Counted from the stretch's first letter, positions 25,910 to 35,189 are shown. The stretch: DNA of 64,000 bases from Longibaculum muris (GCF_004343035.1 NZ_SMCQ01000014.1:17343-81342), one strand, 5' to 3'. Made by a program: numbers and translations. The notes: generated by a model not told the origin, from the letters alone.

Positions 25910-26869
25910 TTATCTTTTGACAGAAATTAACCCTCTATCTATATAACTTTGAATAGCTAAATCTATAGTTTCAAGATTTGTATATTTTGGTTTATATTCT
26001 AATAATCTTTTTTCCTTTTCAATGCTAAATGTTCCACTACGTATAATATGATAATAAGTATGCTCACATTCTTCTTTGTTTCCTTCGTATTCACACCACT
26101 CGTTCCAACCCAAGAATTTAATCTTTGGTTCATGACCAAAGAACTCATATAAATGTTTAGCATATCCATATAAAGTAATGCTATTTTCAGCTTCGGCATC
26201 AAAACTTTCTCCTAGTGATACATTTCTATGTGTTATAGCATTCATAAAGACTTGCGCAACATCATATCCATGCACATGATGAATAATTTCCATCCCAAAG
26301 TTTGGTAAAGCAATTTCTTTACCATCTGCAATATCTTGAATAACTCTCATAGAAGTATTTCCCCAAGGATTGATAATTGTCCATCCTGGTCCTGATATTT
26401 GTCCTGGCATTACAATCGTAGCAGGGAATCCATTTTTTCTGTATTCTTCCTTAAGATACATTTCACTAGCAAATTTATCTTTACCATATTCGTCTAATGG
26501 AACTTTATTCATATCATCTTTATTAAATGGTAATATTTCTGCCATCCCATGGGCCCAACAAGATGAACAATATAAATAGTGTGAGACATTTGACTTTTTG
26601 ATAGCCTCTACCATTTTTTTAGTATCTTCAATATTAAAATTAACAAGATCAATAATTATATCTGGGTTCATAGAAATAACCTGTTCCTCAAAGTTTGAAC
26701 ATTTATTTCTATCTAAAAATACACTTTCTACATCTTTCCATGCATAATCATCTTCATATGGTTGACTATTTCCACGTGTAATACTTACAACCTCAAATCC
26801 ATTTTTTACAAGCATAGGGCATAAATATGTTCCAATATGTCCCTTCCCGCCAATGACTACTGCTTTCAT
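25910..26869 (-). CDS. NAD-dependent epimerase/dehydratase (extended SDR)
   Basis: A 319-residue Rossmann-fold enzyme. The NAD(P) motif is GGKGHIGTYL (about 6-15), the active-site Ser is in YCSSCWAHG (about 105) and YxxxK appears as YGKDK (about 128-132). A C-terminal helical part ends in QSYIDRGL. It resembles nucleoside-sugar epimerases and reductases of unknown substrate. The ATG at 26869 follows GGAGG; the longer frame starting at 26935 has no ribosome site. It lies between an EamA transporter and an RpiR regulator, perhaps a small sugar-related unit. Confidence 0.85.
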   Translation of the reverse strand: MKAVVIGGKGHIGTYLCPMLVKNGFEVVSITRGNSQPYEDDYAWKDVESVFLDRNKCSNFEEQVISMNPDIIIDLVNFNIEDTKKMVEAIKKSNVSHYLYCSSCWAHGMAEILPFNKDDMNKVPLDEYGKDKFASEMYLKEEYRKNGFPATIVMPGQISGPGWTIINPWGNTSMRVIQDIADGKEIALPNFGMEIIHHVHGYDVAQVFMNAITHRNVSLGESFDAEAENSITLYGYAKHLYEFFGHEPKIKFLGWNEWCEYEGNKEECEHTYYHIIRSGTFSIEKEKRLLEYKPKYTNLETIDLAIQSYIDRGLISVKR

Positions 26870-26944
26870 AACAAACCTCCTCTTTTTCTTTTTTTCACCA
26901 TCATTATATTGATACGCATCATAAAGTAAATACATTGAAAGTAT

Positions 26945-27002
26945 TAAAAAAAGGCTTTCTATAATTCCTTATAAAAATCCTTTAAATTATAGAAAGTCTT
27001 TC
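26945..27002 (-). terminator. Terminator of the second RpiR gene
   Basis: AAGACTTTCTATAATT-type arms (26951-26966 and 26985-27000, one G-U) form a 16-bp stem followed on the minus strand by a run of T (TTTTTTT). Confidence 0.8.
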
Positions 27003-27883
27003 TAATCTGATATTTCATCAATAATAATATTTGTTTTCTTTCTTTTTTCAGTTGATTCAGCCACTTTTGTTTTATAAGCAAAGTGATTATCAAAGTTACT
27101 TGCAAAATAGCATGAATATAGTATGTCTAAAACCAAACTAATAGATTCAATTGTAGAAAATCCTGCTATCTTTGTATAAGACTTCTCCCTTGTTGTCAAA
27201 GACAGCTTTACATTTGAAATCTTAGATAAATCATTTTCTCCAATACTTGTTATAGCTATAATAGGAACATCATTATTTTTTAATAATTTAGCAGTTTCTA
27301 TAAGTTCATTAGAAACTCCTGAATAAGAAATACAAATAGCACATGTTTGACTATCTGACATTATAGCTTCTTGATACATCATATTGCTATAAGAGTAAGT
27401 TTCACATTTTTTTCCAATGTGTCTAAATTTAAAACAGGCTTCCTCGGCCAAAAAACACAAGTTTGAAATAGCAAAAATCTTTATAACTTCACATTTTTCA
27501 ATTAAATTAATTGCTTTCCTTAAATCATCATGATTTATTAAAGATAATGTATCCTCTAAACTTTCAGTTTTTAGTTTTGTAATCTTATTAGCAATTGTCA
27601 TAATATCATCATTAGCTTTAAAAGGTTTATTGGCATCAATATTTTTAAATCTACTTTTTAAATAAGTCATTTCTTCCAAATAAGCATCCTTAAAAGCTAG
27701 ATATCCATCATAACCTAATTTGTTAGCAATTCTAACCAATATAGATGGGGATGTATAAGTTTCTTTAGCTATCATTGTTGTAGTATAATGTCTTATATTT
27801 TCTTGCTTATTTCTTATAAACTCAATTACAATTTTTTCATTTGCAGTCCAGTTAATGTCATCAATTCTTTCTTCTATTAACAC
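27002..27883 (-). CDS. MurR/RpiR-family transcriptional regulator
   Basis: A 293-residue protein with an RpiR helix-turn-helix (about 1-77; TTTMIAKETYTSPSILVRI) and a SIS domain (about 115-270; KIFAISNLCFLAEEACFKF, CISYSGVSNELIETAKLLK). It probably senses a phosphosugar and may regulate the downstream epimerase/EamA genes. The start is GTG at 27883 with AGAGGGG upstream; no in-frame ATG precedes the domain. A strong terminator separates it from the epimerase gene, so control would be in trans. Confidence 0.88.
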   Translation of the reverse strand: MLIEERIDDINWTANEKIVIEFIRNKQENIRHYTTTMIAKETYTSPSILVRIANKLGYDGYLAFKDAYLEEMTYLKSRFKNIDANKPFKANDDIMTIANKITKLKTESLEDTLSLINHDDLRKAINLIEKCEVIKIFAISNLCFLAEEACFKFRHIGKKCETYSYSNMMYQEAIMSDSQTCAICISYSGVSNELIETAKLLKNNDVPIIAITSIGENDLSKISNVKLSLTTREKSYTKIAGFSTIESISLVLDILYSCYFASNFDNHFAYKTKVAESTEKRKKTNIIIDEISD

Positions 27884-27989
27884 ATTAATCGCCCCTCTTT
27901 AAATTTATTTTATCACAGAAACTTTATTTCAACAATTAGATATAAAATCATAAAGAAAAGACATAGTAACAAAGCTTTATTCAATATAA

Positions 27990-28030
27990 AAACGAGTGAT
28001 ATTACTATTCTAATAATAATATCACTCTTT
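27990..28030 (-). terminator. Terminator of the HipA-like gene
   Basis: GAGTGATATTA (27994-28004) and TAATATCACTC (28017-28027) form a perfect 11-bp stem overlapping the stop codon, with TTTTTAT downstream on the minus strand. Confidence 0.8.
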
Positions 28031-29129
28031 CTTGAATTATTTTTTCTAATTGTTTTAAACGTTTATTTGATAATTTATATCTTGTATTTCTATCAAACTT
28101 AAAGTTAATTAATTTTCTTAATTTATCTTTTTGTCTAGATGTCATTAAAGGTTTTACAAATCCTATAAAATCCTGATAGGTTGCAGGTAGACGAGTTGAA
28201 ACATAAGTATTTATATCATTAAAATCGCTGTCCATTGCATAGCATAATAAAGATAATCCATTATCAAAGATTGGTGCAGGATCTATTATCTTGTTTGTAT
28301 GACTATCAACTAATAATCCAAAATTACCAAAGTGTCTATCTTCATTTAAGATAACAGCATCAAAAACCAGCATATCTATAAGTTCTTGATAATAATCTTC
28401 ACCTAGATTCTTATAGTAATCTATAACGGCTTCAATACCGCCAGTTTTTACTAATCTACCAACAGGAATAAATGAAATATTCTGGCTTGTGAACAATTCA
28501 CAAGTTGAGCATAATTTTCCTTTCCATTTAGATAAATCATAATCAATATGATTTAATTCCATTGTTTTTGCAACTTGACTTGCATAAAATTCTGAATATG
28601 GTTCTAGCCCACTATTCGCAAAACCCTCTGTTCCTGATTTATAAAGAATGACTTTTCCTTTTATTCTCCTCCATGATTTTGCAAGCATACCATTTGTAGT
28701 AAATTCTGGAGAAGAACGAAAAGATGATCTTGTATAACTTCCATATCCAGTAAATGCAATTGATGCAATATTTGTATTAAATGAATTTGTATAAAGGTTT
28801 TTATCAGCAAACAAATCTTTACAATCTTCTTTAACAACCCAATAACTATCATTGAGTGATAAACCTTGACATATTTCAATAATACCCTTTGTATCTTTTT
28901 CGTTTAATCCAAGTCGTGCTAAAAAATTTGATACATATGCTCTATTTCTTGGAATAGTTCTTTTTTCCAGCCATCGCTTTAATGATTTATCATCAATTTC
29001 TAAATCTAAAGGAAGATGATTTTTCATATTTTCATTAAATGAAGTTATATGAACTTGTAATCCATCATTTGTATTTTCCATAGAAAAATACAATAAATCA
29101 TTATCAAATTGTTTTAAGATATAATTCAT
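28005..29129 (-). CDS. HipA-like Ser/Thr kinase domain protein
   Basis: A 374-residue protein with the HipA-type kinase core. Lys in VILYKSGTEG (about 160) likely binds ATP; the catalytic loop is LNEDRHFGNFG (about 260-270) and the Mg2+ motif is DPAPIFDNG (about 283). The N-terminal 120 residues are helical and not assigned. HipA toxins phosphorylate GltX, but there is no HipB antitoxin or HTH gene adjacent, so it may have a different role. ATG 29129 follows AAAGGGTG. It is placed just downstream of the tmRNA gene, with its own terminator. Confidence 0.78.
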   Translation of the reverse strand: MNYILKQFDNDLLYFSMENTNDGLQVHITSFNENMKNHLPLDLEIDDKSLKRWLEKRTIPRNRAYVSNFLARLGLNEKDTKGIIEICQGLSLNDSYWVVKEDCKDLFADKNLYTNSFNTNIASIAFTGYGSYTRSSFRSSPEFTTNGMLAKSWRRIKGKVILYKSGTEGFANSGLEPYSEFYASQVAKTMELNHIDYDLSKWKGKLCSTCELFTSQNISFIPVGRLVKTGGIEAVIDYYKNLGEDYYQELIDMLVFDAVILNEDRHFGNFGLLVDSHTNKIIDPAPIFDNGLSLLCYAMDSDFNDINTYVSTRLPATYQDFIGFVKPLMTSRQKDKLRKLINFKFDRNTRYKLSNKRLKQLEKIIQERVILLLE

Positions 29130-29149
29130 GAAAAACACACCCTTTCTAT

Positions 29150-29180
29150 AAAAAACGAATACATAAGTAATATGTATTCG
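29150..29180 (-). terminator. Terminator of ssrA
   Basis: CGAATACATA (29156-29165) and TATGTATTCG (29171-29180) form a perfect 10-bp stem followed by TTTTTTAT on the minus strand, 18 bp beyond the mature tmRNA 3' end. Confidence 0.85.
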
Positions 29181-29197
29181 ATCAATTACTTTTATGG

Positions 29198-29546
29198 TGG
29201 AGGCGGCGGGAATCGAACCCGCGTCCAAAAGCCGTCCCATATGAAGCGTCTACAGCTTATCTTGTGGAATGGGTTTAACTAAGCTACGATCCACAAGCAG
29301 TCTTTCACTTAGCGATTCTGTAAATTTTCGTGATATAAGTCCAGACTCCTTACACCCTTATCCTATGAGTTATGGTACCAGTTATATAACTATAGGCACG
29401 CTATATAGTGGCAGCTTTCATGTCTATGTCGACTAAGCGAAAGCGTAATTAGTTTGTCTGTTTCCGGATATTTGTTTGTGCATGTAACGTGTGCCCACGG
29501 CTGCAACTCCATTCAAACTGACCCCTGTCGAATCCAAGACGCCCCC
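29198..29546 (-). ncRNA. ssrA: tmRNA
   Basis: A 349-nt transfer-messenger RNA on the minus strand, with SmpB rescuing stalled ribosomes. The 5' end reads GGGGGCGTCTTGGATTCGAC and the 3' end gives the T-arm GGTTCGATTCCCGCCGCC and an encoded ACCA tail; together they make the tRNA-like acceptor. The tag frame ends Asn-Tyr-Ala-Phe-Ala then TAG, probably GNRQTNYAFA; the resume codon is inferred. It starts 1 nt after the smpB stop, so RNase P must mature it from an smpB-containing transcript or its own. A perfect hairpin terminator follows. Confidence 0.95.
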
Positions 29547-29547
29547 A

Positions 29548-29994
29548 TTAGTAAGCATTTTTCAATGCTCTTTCAATGTCACGTTTAGAATCTTTTTCTT
29601 TAAGATCTTGACGTTTGTCATATAATTTCTTACCTCTTGCTAAAGCAACTTCTACTTTTAGTTTTGAAGTATTGAAATATAACTTAGTAGGAACAATCGT
29701 TAAACCATTTTCTTTCTCTTCTTTTTGTAACTTCTTTATTTGTTTTTTATGAAGTAACAATTTTCTTGTACGAAGTGGCTCATGATTAAAACGATTGCCT
29801 TGTTCATAAGGAGCGATGTGCATGTTTTCAATAAAGGCTTCATCATTCTTAATACGAATAAATGAATCTTTTAAGTTCACACTACCCTTACGCACTGATT
29901 TAATCTCTGTACCTTTTAATTCAATACCTGCTTCATAAGTATCTAAGATAAAGAAATCATGATACGCTTTTTTATTTTGTGAAACGATCTTCAT
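29548..29994 (-). CDS. smpB: SsrA-binding protein
   Basis: A 148-residue SmpB, the protein partner of tmRNA. It has the family pattern [28 protein letters not shown], and ends with the basic [24 protein letters not shown] tail (16 and more residues) that enters the ribosomal channel. It lies between rnr (16 bp) and ssrA (1 nt), the conserved Firmicute order. ATG 29994 follows AAGGAAG. Confidence 0.97.
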   Translation of the reverse strand: MKIVSQNKKAYHDFFILDTYEAGIELKGTEIKSVRKGSVNLKDSFIRIKNDEAFIENMHIAPYEQGNRFNHEPLRTRKLLLHKKQIKKLQKEEKENGLTIVPTKLYFNTSKLKVEVALARGKKLYDKRQDLKEKDSKRDIERALKNAY

Positions 29995-30010
29995 ACACAT
30001 CACTTCCTTT

Positions 30011-32218
30011 CTATCTTCTTTTTTGTCTAGTAAATCTTCTAGCCTTATTTATTTTACCTTTTTTCTTTCGATTTGTCTTTACTTTTTTGTCATTTAAATG
30101 AATTGTTTTCAATTTTTTTACTCTTGCTTTCATTCCTACAAGTTCAAAATCAACAGTTCTCTCTTTTTTACTAGAACCAATAACTCTTACTTTTACTTTA
30201 TCTGACAATTTAAAAGTCTTACCAGTTCTTTCACCTCTTAACATAATATTCTTCTCATCATAATGATAATAATCATCTGTTAAATCAGTAATATGAACCA
30301 AACCATCAACAGTATTAGGTAACTCAACAAAGAAACCAAATTGTGTAATTGAAGAAATAATACCTTCAAATTCTTCACCAATATGACTTTCCATATATTC
30401 AGCCATCTTCATATCCATAACTTCTCGTTCAATATCAATAGATTCTCTTTCTCTAAAAGAAGATTGTTCTGCCAATTCAGGAATAACAGCTTCAAAATGA
30501 GCTGTTTCTTCATAATTTTGTTCAAACAAGAAATTTCTAATACATCTATGTACCAATAAATCTGGATAACGACGTATTGGAGATGTAAAGTGTGTATAAT
30601 ATTCATCAGCTAATCCAAAGTGTCCTAAACATTGACGATCATATCGCGCTTTTTGCATACATCTTAACAACAATGTTGAAATAACTGTATGTTCTTCTGT
30701 TCCCTTTGAAGCTTCGACAATAGCACTTAATTCATTTGGATAAACATGTTCTAATGAACCTTTAATTGTATAACCAAGTGGTTTTACAATTGCTGCAAAT
30801 TGTTGAAGTTTCTTTAACTTAGGATGTTCATGAACACGATAGATAAATGGTAAATCCATCCATTTGAAATGTTGAGCAACAGTTTCATTAGCTTTCAACA
30901 TAAATTCTTCAATAATCTTATCTGAGGCACCTCTTGTCCTTAAAACAACATCTGTTGGATGTCCTTTTTCATCAACTAATACCTTAGCCTCATTGACATC
31001 AAAATCAATAGCTCCTCTTTCATCTCTTTTACTTCTTAAAAGAGTTGCTAGCTCTTGCATTAAGAAAAACAATGGCACCACTTTCTCATATTTTTGTTGT
31101 AATGGGAAATCACCATCTAATATAGCATTCACATTGTTATAGGTCATACGATAAGATGAATGAATAACTGATGGAATAATCTCATGATTAACAACTTCAC
31201 CATTCTTATCTATTTCCATTATACAACTTATTGTATATCGATCTGTATTAGGATTTAATGAACAAATTCCATTTGATAACTTATGTGGCAACATTGGAAT
31301 GACTCTATCAACTAAATAAATAGACGTTCCTCTTTTTACTGCTTCTTTATCTAGTGGTGAACTCTCAGTCACATAATAAGAAACATCAGCAATATGAACA
31401 CCTAATTGATAATGACCATTATCCAATTTCTTTAAAGAGATAGCATCATCTAAATCCTTAGCATCATCACCATCAATAGTTACAATGACTTCATTTCTTA
31501 AATCAACACGATTTTCAATATCACTAGGATCTATTTCCTCGGGAATATTTTCTATTTGCTGATATACTTCTTCAGGAAATTCAATATCCACATCATGAGC
31601 ATGAACAATTGATAAAATATCAACACCAGGATCATTACGGTGTCCTATAATCTTAACAATATCACCTTTAATCTGTGGTTTAAATGTTTTCACTTCAACA
31701 ACAACTTTATGTCCAGGCATAGCTCCATGCATATGTGCCGAATCAACAATAATTGGTTTTTCAAACTTGGAATCATCTGCCTTAACAAAATAATCTCTTT
31801 TTCCGCGTTTAACTTCTCCAACATATCTTAATTGTCCACGCTTAATAACACGTATAACACGTCCTTCTTCACGATTCCCATGTCCAGGAATTTTTTCAAT
31901 CAAGACAGTATCTTTATTTAAGGCATCTTTCATATTTGATTCATGAACATAAAATTCAGTTTCTTCATCAATTCTAACAAATCCAAAACCTTTCTTATTA
32001 ACTTCTAACACACCACTATAAAAGTTTAACTGATTAATTAAATAATAATCATTAAATTTACTTCTAACAATTAAACCTTCTTCTTCCATTTCATTTATCA
32101 ATTTAATAAAAGAAATATAGTCAGTCGTATCAGTCATATGAAAATATTCAGCTAGTTCATTAATCTTTCTTCTTGTATAAGTTCTATCTTCTAATAATTT
32201 TAATATATCCTCTTTCAT
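30011..32218 (-). CDS. rnr: Ribonuclease R
   Basis: A 735-residue 3'-5' exoribonuclease that degrades structured RNA and helps tmRNA-linked decay. It has two N-terminal cold-shock OB folds (about 55-220), the RNB catalytic domain with [13 protein letters not shown] (about 255) holding the Asp cluster, an S1 domain ([19 protein letters not shown], about 617-695) and a Lys-rich basic tail. Downstream smpB and ssrA and upstream secG form the usual operon order. AGGGAGGTG precedes the ATG. Confidence 0.97.
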   Translation of the reverse strand: MKEDILKLLEDRTYTRRKINELAEYFHMTDTTDYISFIKLINEMEEEGLIVRSKFNDYYLINQLNFYSGVLEVNKKGFGFVRIDEETEFYVHESNMKDALNKDTVLIEKIPGHGNREEGRVIRVIKRGQLRYVGEVKRGKRDYFVKADDSKFEKPIIVDSAHMHGAMPGHKVVVEVKTFKPQIKGDIVKIIGHRNDPGVDILSIVHAHDVDIEFPEEVYQQIENIPEEIDPSDIENRVDLRNEVIVTIDGDDAKDLDDAISLKKLDNGHYQLGVHIADVSYYVTESSPLDKEAVKRGTSIYLVDRVIPMLPHKLSNGICSLNPNTDRYTISCIMEIDKNGEVVNHEIIPSVIHSSYRMTYNNVNAILDGDFPLQQKYEKVVPLFFLMQELATLLRSKRDERGAIDFDVNEAKVLVDEKGHPTDVVLRTRGASDKIIEEFMLKANETVAQHFKWMDLPFIYRVHEHPKLKKLQQFAAIVKPLGYTIKGSLEHVYPNELSAIVEASKGTEEHTVISTLLLRCMQKARYDRQCLGHFGLADEYYTHFTSPIRRYPDLLVHRCIRNFLFEQNYEETAHFEAVIPELAEQSSFRERESIDIEREVMDMKMAEYMESHIGEEFEGIISSITQFGFFVELPNTVDGLVHITDLTDDYYHYDEKNIMLRGERTGKTFKLSDKVKVRVIGSSKKERTVDFELVGMKARVKKLKTIHLNDKKVKTNRKKKGKINKARRFTRQKRR

Positions 32219-32254
32219 AATTTCACCTCCCTTTTATTCTACCCAATATAAATA

Positions 32255-32282
32255 AAAATAGGACACATAGTGTGCCCCATTG
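32255..32282 (-). terminator. Possible terminator after secG
   Basis: GGGCACA and TGTGTCC (minus strand) form a stem with one G-U pair, followed by TATTTTTAT, between secG and rnr. It would attenuate rather than block read-through. Confidence 0.55.
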
Positions 32283-32283
32283 A

Positions 32284-32505
32284 TTAACCCATTCTAATTA
32301 AGATTGCAATAACGAAAAACGCGATTGCAAGTCCAACAGTAATCCTAGAAAGTACTAAGTCAGCTCCTCTTTCTTTTTGATGAGCAAAAAGATTAGAACT
32401 TTGACCAGTCAAGGCGTTAACGATACCATCTGATTTTCCACTTTGTAATAGGCATACAATTATAAGAGCAACTGAAACAATCATTAATAATACATTTAAA
32501 ATCAT
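32284..32505 (-). CDS. secG: Preprotein translocase subunit SecG
   Basis: A 73-residue protein with two transmembrane helices (about 1-20 and 50-70) around the conserved LLQSGKSDGIVNALTG loop. SecG aids the SecYEG channel. It precedes rnr-smpB-ssrA as in many Firmicutes. AAAGGAGG precedes the ATG. Confidence 0.93.
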   Translation of the reverse strand: MILNVLLMIVSVALIIVCLLQSGKSDGIVNALTGQSSNLFAHQKERGADLVLSRITVGLAIAFFVIAILIRMG

Positions 32506-32608
32506 CTGAGTACCTCCTTTTCATCAAATTTTTATACACTAGCATTGCTATAATACCATAAGACCAAGTAAATTACAAGCTTTTCTCTTACTCATTATAG
32601 AAAACAAA

Positions 32609-33121
32609 CTAATTTTTTATGTTCAATTTAAACACCTTTAATAAAATGGGTGCACATAAGAAAAAGAACAAAAAATTTCCCACTGCATGAAATGTATCAA
32701 ACAATAATCCAGCTAAATAATAAACAATAAATAATGATGGTCCACCAATAACAAATTTATCTAATGACACAATAAATCCAAAAACATATCCCATTATAAA
32801 AGCAAATATTGCCATAACTAATATATTTGGTTTTTGATTTAATTTTTTATAAAAATCAACAATCATCTGTGTTAGTAAACATATCACTATCCATGCTAAA
32901 ATTTGAAAGAAAGTCCAGATTCCCATCCCTAAATAAATGTTAGAAACTAAAGTTGTAACTAAAGTTAATTTGATTCCAAATGCCAAACCAAAAATCATAA
33001 CTGATAAAATAATAATCGATGTCACTGGTTTGACATTTGGAACAGCTTGTAAAGCTATTCTAGAAGCAATATTGACTGCTGCTAAAATCCCAATCAGACT
33101 TATTTCTTTAACTTTACTCAT
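32609..33121 (-). CDS. ECF transporter S component, probable corrinoid specificity subunit
   Basis: A 170-residue membrane protein with about six helices and the ECF S-component look: an N-terminal VKEISLIGILAAVNIASRIA segment, a GIKLTLVTTLVSN loop, and FHAVGNFLFF near the end. It supplies substrate specificity to an ECF transporter whose EcfA/EcfT parts lie elsewhere. Its start overlaps the DUF4430 gene stop by 8 bp (ATGAGTAA), so translation is coupled. It is the last gene under the cobalamin riboswitch, so the substrate is probably cobalamin or a precursor (inference). Confidence 0.82.
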   Translation of the reverse strand: MSKVKEISLIGILAAVNIASRIALQAVPNVKPVTSIIILSVMIFGLAFGIKLTLVTTLVSNIYLGMGIWTFFQILAWIVICLLTQMIVDFYKKLNQKPNILVMAIFAFIMGYVFGFIVSLDKFVIGGPSLFIVYYLAGLLFDTFHAVGNFLFFFLCAPILLKVFKLNIKN

Positions 33122-33746
33122 TGACAATATAAATCCATTCTACTGTATCACCATTATTAACTTTATATGTTCCAGCACTGGCACTTGGAAAAGTACCATT
33201 GACTTTATATTTCCAACCAGATTGAGGTCCTTGGTCAAATTCATTTAATCCATTGATTCCTCTTACATAGATTGCTGGACCAAAACCATTGGTATTGACG
33301 TCTATCTTTTTCATTGTAGCTAGGCTTTTTAGAACATCATAGACACTTTGATCTTTTTCTATCTCAATAGTTTGATTAATAGTAAATACATCTGCTCCCT
33401 GTATGCTTACTTGAACTTTATCTTTTTGTGGTTTGACTTCTTCATATTTAGGTTTTTCTTGAGGAGTCTGTTGTGTTGTTTGGTTTGTTGTTGTATTGGT
33501 TGTCTGCTTTTTCTCTTTCTTTGTCGTTTCTGGCTGCTTTTCTTTCTTAGGTTTATCCTCAGTTTCTTTCTTATCTTCTTTTGTTGTTAGGGTGTCCTCT
33601 TTTTGAGGTGTCTCCACCGTTTCTGTTTTTTCAGCAACCGGCTTTTCTTTTGGCAAAGGTGTGGTTGTACGATAGATTCCAACAACACCGATAATGATAA
33701 AGCATATAACGACAAAGACTATTGTATATTTCTTTGTTTTATCCAA
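33114..33746 (-). CDS. Membrane-anchored DUF4430 (transcobalamin C-terminal-like) protein
   Basis: A 210-residue protein. An N-terminal helix (about 6-28) anchors it or acts as a signal; then a Lys/Glu/Thr/Gln-rich linker (about 35-105) crosses the wall; the end (about 110-210) is DUF4430 with QSVYDVLKSLA, NGFGPAIYVRGINGL, GWKYKVNG and NNGDTVEWIY. DUF4430 is the fold of the C-terminal cobalamin-binding domain of mammalian intrinsic factor and transcobalamin. A TTG start at 33746 is chosen: AAAGGAAG precedes it and it overlaps the previous gene's stop by 8 bp (TTGGATAA). Confidence 0.85.
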   Translation of the reverse strand: MDKTKKYTIVFVVICFIIIGVVGIYRTTTPLPKEKPVAEKTETVETPQKEDTLTTKEDKKETEDKPKKEKQPETTKKEKKQTTNTTTNQTTQQTPQEKPKYEEVKPQKDKVQVSIQGADVFTINQTIEIEKDQSVYDVLKSLATMKKIDVNTNGFGPAIYVRGINGLNEFDQGPQSGWKYKVNGTFPSASAGTYKVNNGDTVEWIYIVNE

Positions 33747-34836
33747 AATATTTTCTTCCTTTAACAACAACCCATCCACTCAATAACAACATTCCTAGAT
33801 AAGCTCCTAATAGAGAACTATCACTTGTCTTAACGACTTTTGTCTTTTGCGGTTTAGCTTCATTGGTTTTATCTTTCTGTGGTGCTGGCTTGTTTTCTTC
33901 CTTTTTCACTAGTTCTTCCTTAACTTCCTCTTTAACAGGTTGAGATATAATCTCTTGATATAAGGCTTGTGCACTCTTATAAAGTGAACCATGATTATAG
34001 TATCCAACAGCTTGCACACCTTGAAGTGTTGCATAATAGTTTTCTTCACCTAGCTCACTATAATAAAAGCTTCCGTTGCTGTTTTGATATTTCAATAAAA
34101 GATCATAGGGATTATTGTCTCCCTTATTGTAAGTTGTTCCTTTGACCCCTGCTGCATCATAAGCCAACAATCCCATCAAGACACATGCTTGGGTATTCAC
34201 ATTGACTCCCATATAGCTATCAGCATAGCCACCTGTTTCATCTTGTGTAGATTGAATGTAGGCAAGTGCCTGATCGATGACTTCTTGATATTTTGCTGTA
34301 TCAACTAGACTTAATGCTTCAATGACCCATGCTGTAACATCTAAACTTGGACCCCAGCTTGAACCAAAGGCTCCTTGTTCATCTATCAATGATGCAAGAT
34401 AATCTGCTGCAATAGCTAATTTATCAGATTTAATGACATAGAGTGCATAAACACCATAAAGCTGGAAATTGGCTTCTGTGGAATCTTTTTTCTTATCAAA
34501 TGCCCCATTATCATGTACGCATCCTTCTAGCATCTCAACATAATTAACTCCTTGATAGTTTCTTGGATCATCCTTATGTAAAGTAAGCGCAATAACTGTC
34601 TTAGCAATATCAGAAGCATATCCGGTATTCACAATATTTTCCATTGGCAAAGATGATACATCTAAACCTAATGATGCATAAGCAAAGACTTCATCTGTAC
34701 TTTGTAATACGGTTTTCTTTTGATAATAGCTTTTTGCTGTCTGATAGCTTTCTTCATAACTCATGGCATGAGTCATTGTGAACTGACTTGCTATCAAAGT
34801 CATCACAATCCATAGACTTGTTAAAACTTTTTTCAT
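33739..34836 (-). CDS. Secreted alpha/alpha-toroid protein, intrinsic-factor N-domain-like
   Basis: A 365-residue protein with a signal peptide (about 1-25), then helical repeats (about 40-300) of the prenyltransferase/squalene-oxidase alpha-alpha barrel type: GAFGSSWGPSLDVTAWVIEAL, TGGYADSYMGVNVNTQACVL and NGSFYYSELGEENYYATLQG. The same fold forms the N-terminal domain of intrinsic factor and transcobalamin. A Lys/Pro/Glu linker and a C-terminal VVKTSDSS motif, membrane helix and basic end follow, so it is displayed on the surface. ATG 34836 follows GGAGGA. It is directly under the cobalamin riboswitch. Confidence 0.85.
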   Translation of the reverse strand: MKKVLTSLWIVMTLIASQFTMTHAMSYEESYQTAKSYYQKKTVLQSTDEVFAYASLGLDVSSLPMENIVNTGYASDIAKTVIALTLHKDDPRNYQGVNYVEMLEGCVHDNGAFDKKKDSTEANFQLYGVYALYVIKSDKLAIAADYLASLIDEQGAFGSSWGPSLDVTAWVIEALSLVDTAKYQEVIDQALAYIQSTQDETGGYADSYMGVNVNTQACVLMGLLAYDAAGVKGTTYNKGDNNPYDLLLKYQNSNGSFYYSELGEENYYATLQGVQAVGYYNHGSLYKSAQALYQEIISQPVKEEVKEELVKKEENKPAPQKDKTNEAKPQKTKVVKTSDSSLLGAYLGMLLLSGWVVVKGRKYFG

Positions 34837-34861
34837 TTCTTTGTCCTCCAATTCTTCTAGA

Positions 34862-34888
34862 CAAAAAATAGGACGTACTCGTCCTAGA
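34862..34888 (-). terminator. Riboswitch expression-platform terminator
   Basis: TAGGACG (34869-34875) and CGTCCTA (34880-34886) form a perfect 7-bp stem with a 4-nt loop followed by TTTTTTGT on the minus strand, between the aptamer and the first gene. Confidence 0.85.
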
Positions 34889-34917
34889 CTTTAGACTAGA
34901 ACTACTTTATTCACCGT

Positions 34918-35083
34918 AAAGTGTATTCTAAGATGTTGGCATGTATTCCGGCTCAAGTTCATCGTATCAGCGCCTTCCCAGTTTCCCAGTGACATATTGC
35001 TTCAACTCTCTTTTACGGCTGCGGGACAGCTCAGGATTTTCACCTGATTCCATTTTGATAAAGTATCTTTATACTTTAACCAA
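34918..35083 (-). promoter_or_regulatory. Cobalamin (AdoCbl-type) riboswitch
   Basis: On the minus strand the conserved cobalamin aptamer is readable in order: GGAATCAGGTGAAAATCC (35034-35051), CTGTCCCGCAGCCGTAA (35013-35029), GTCACTGGGAA and CTGGGAAGGC (34971-34992), and GATGAACTTGAGCCGG followed by AATACATGCC (34938-34963), the B12-box region. A terminator hairpin follows, so ligand binding should stop transcription of the downstream genes. A TATAAT -10 lies at 35109-35114. Confidence 0.93.
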
Positions 35084-35153
35084 CAAATTTATCAACTTTT
35101 ACTTTGTCATTATATAATAATTTGTTTGATATTTACACATATATTTCAAAAAA

Positions 35154-35188
35154 TACTGGTCATAGATATTTCTATCTATGACCATTGT
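35154..35188 (-). terminator. Terminator of the Rpn-like gene
   Basis: TGGTCATAGATA (35157-35168) and TATCTATGACCA (35173-35184) form a perfect 12-bp stem with a TTTC loop and T-rich 3' side on the minus strand. Confidence 0.85.
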
Positions 35189-35189
35189 A

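Noticed and set aside
33348..33590. Plus-strand hydrophobic reading frame opposite the DUF4430 linker
   Set aside because: It is the antisense of a Lys/Glu/Thr-rich linker, which gives Phe/Leu-rich translations by chance; no ribosome site.
34518..34851. LPxTG sortase signals in the toroid and surface proteins
   Set aside because: No LPxTG or NPQTN motif is present; only a KTxD, helix and basic tail pattern is seen.
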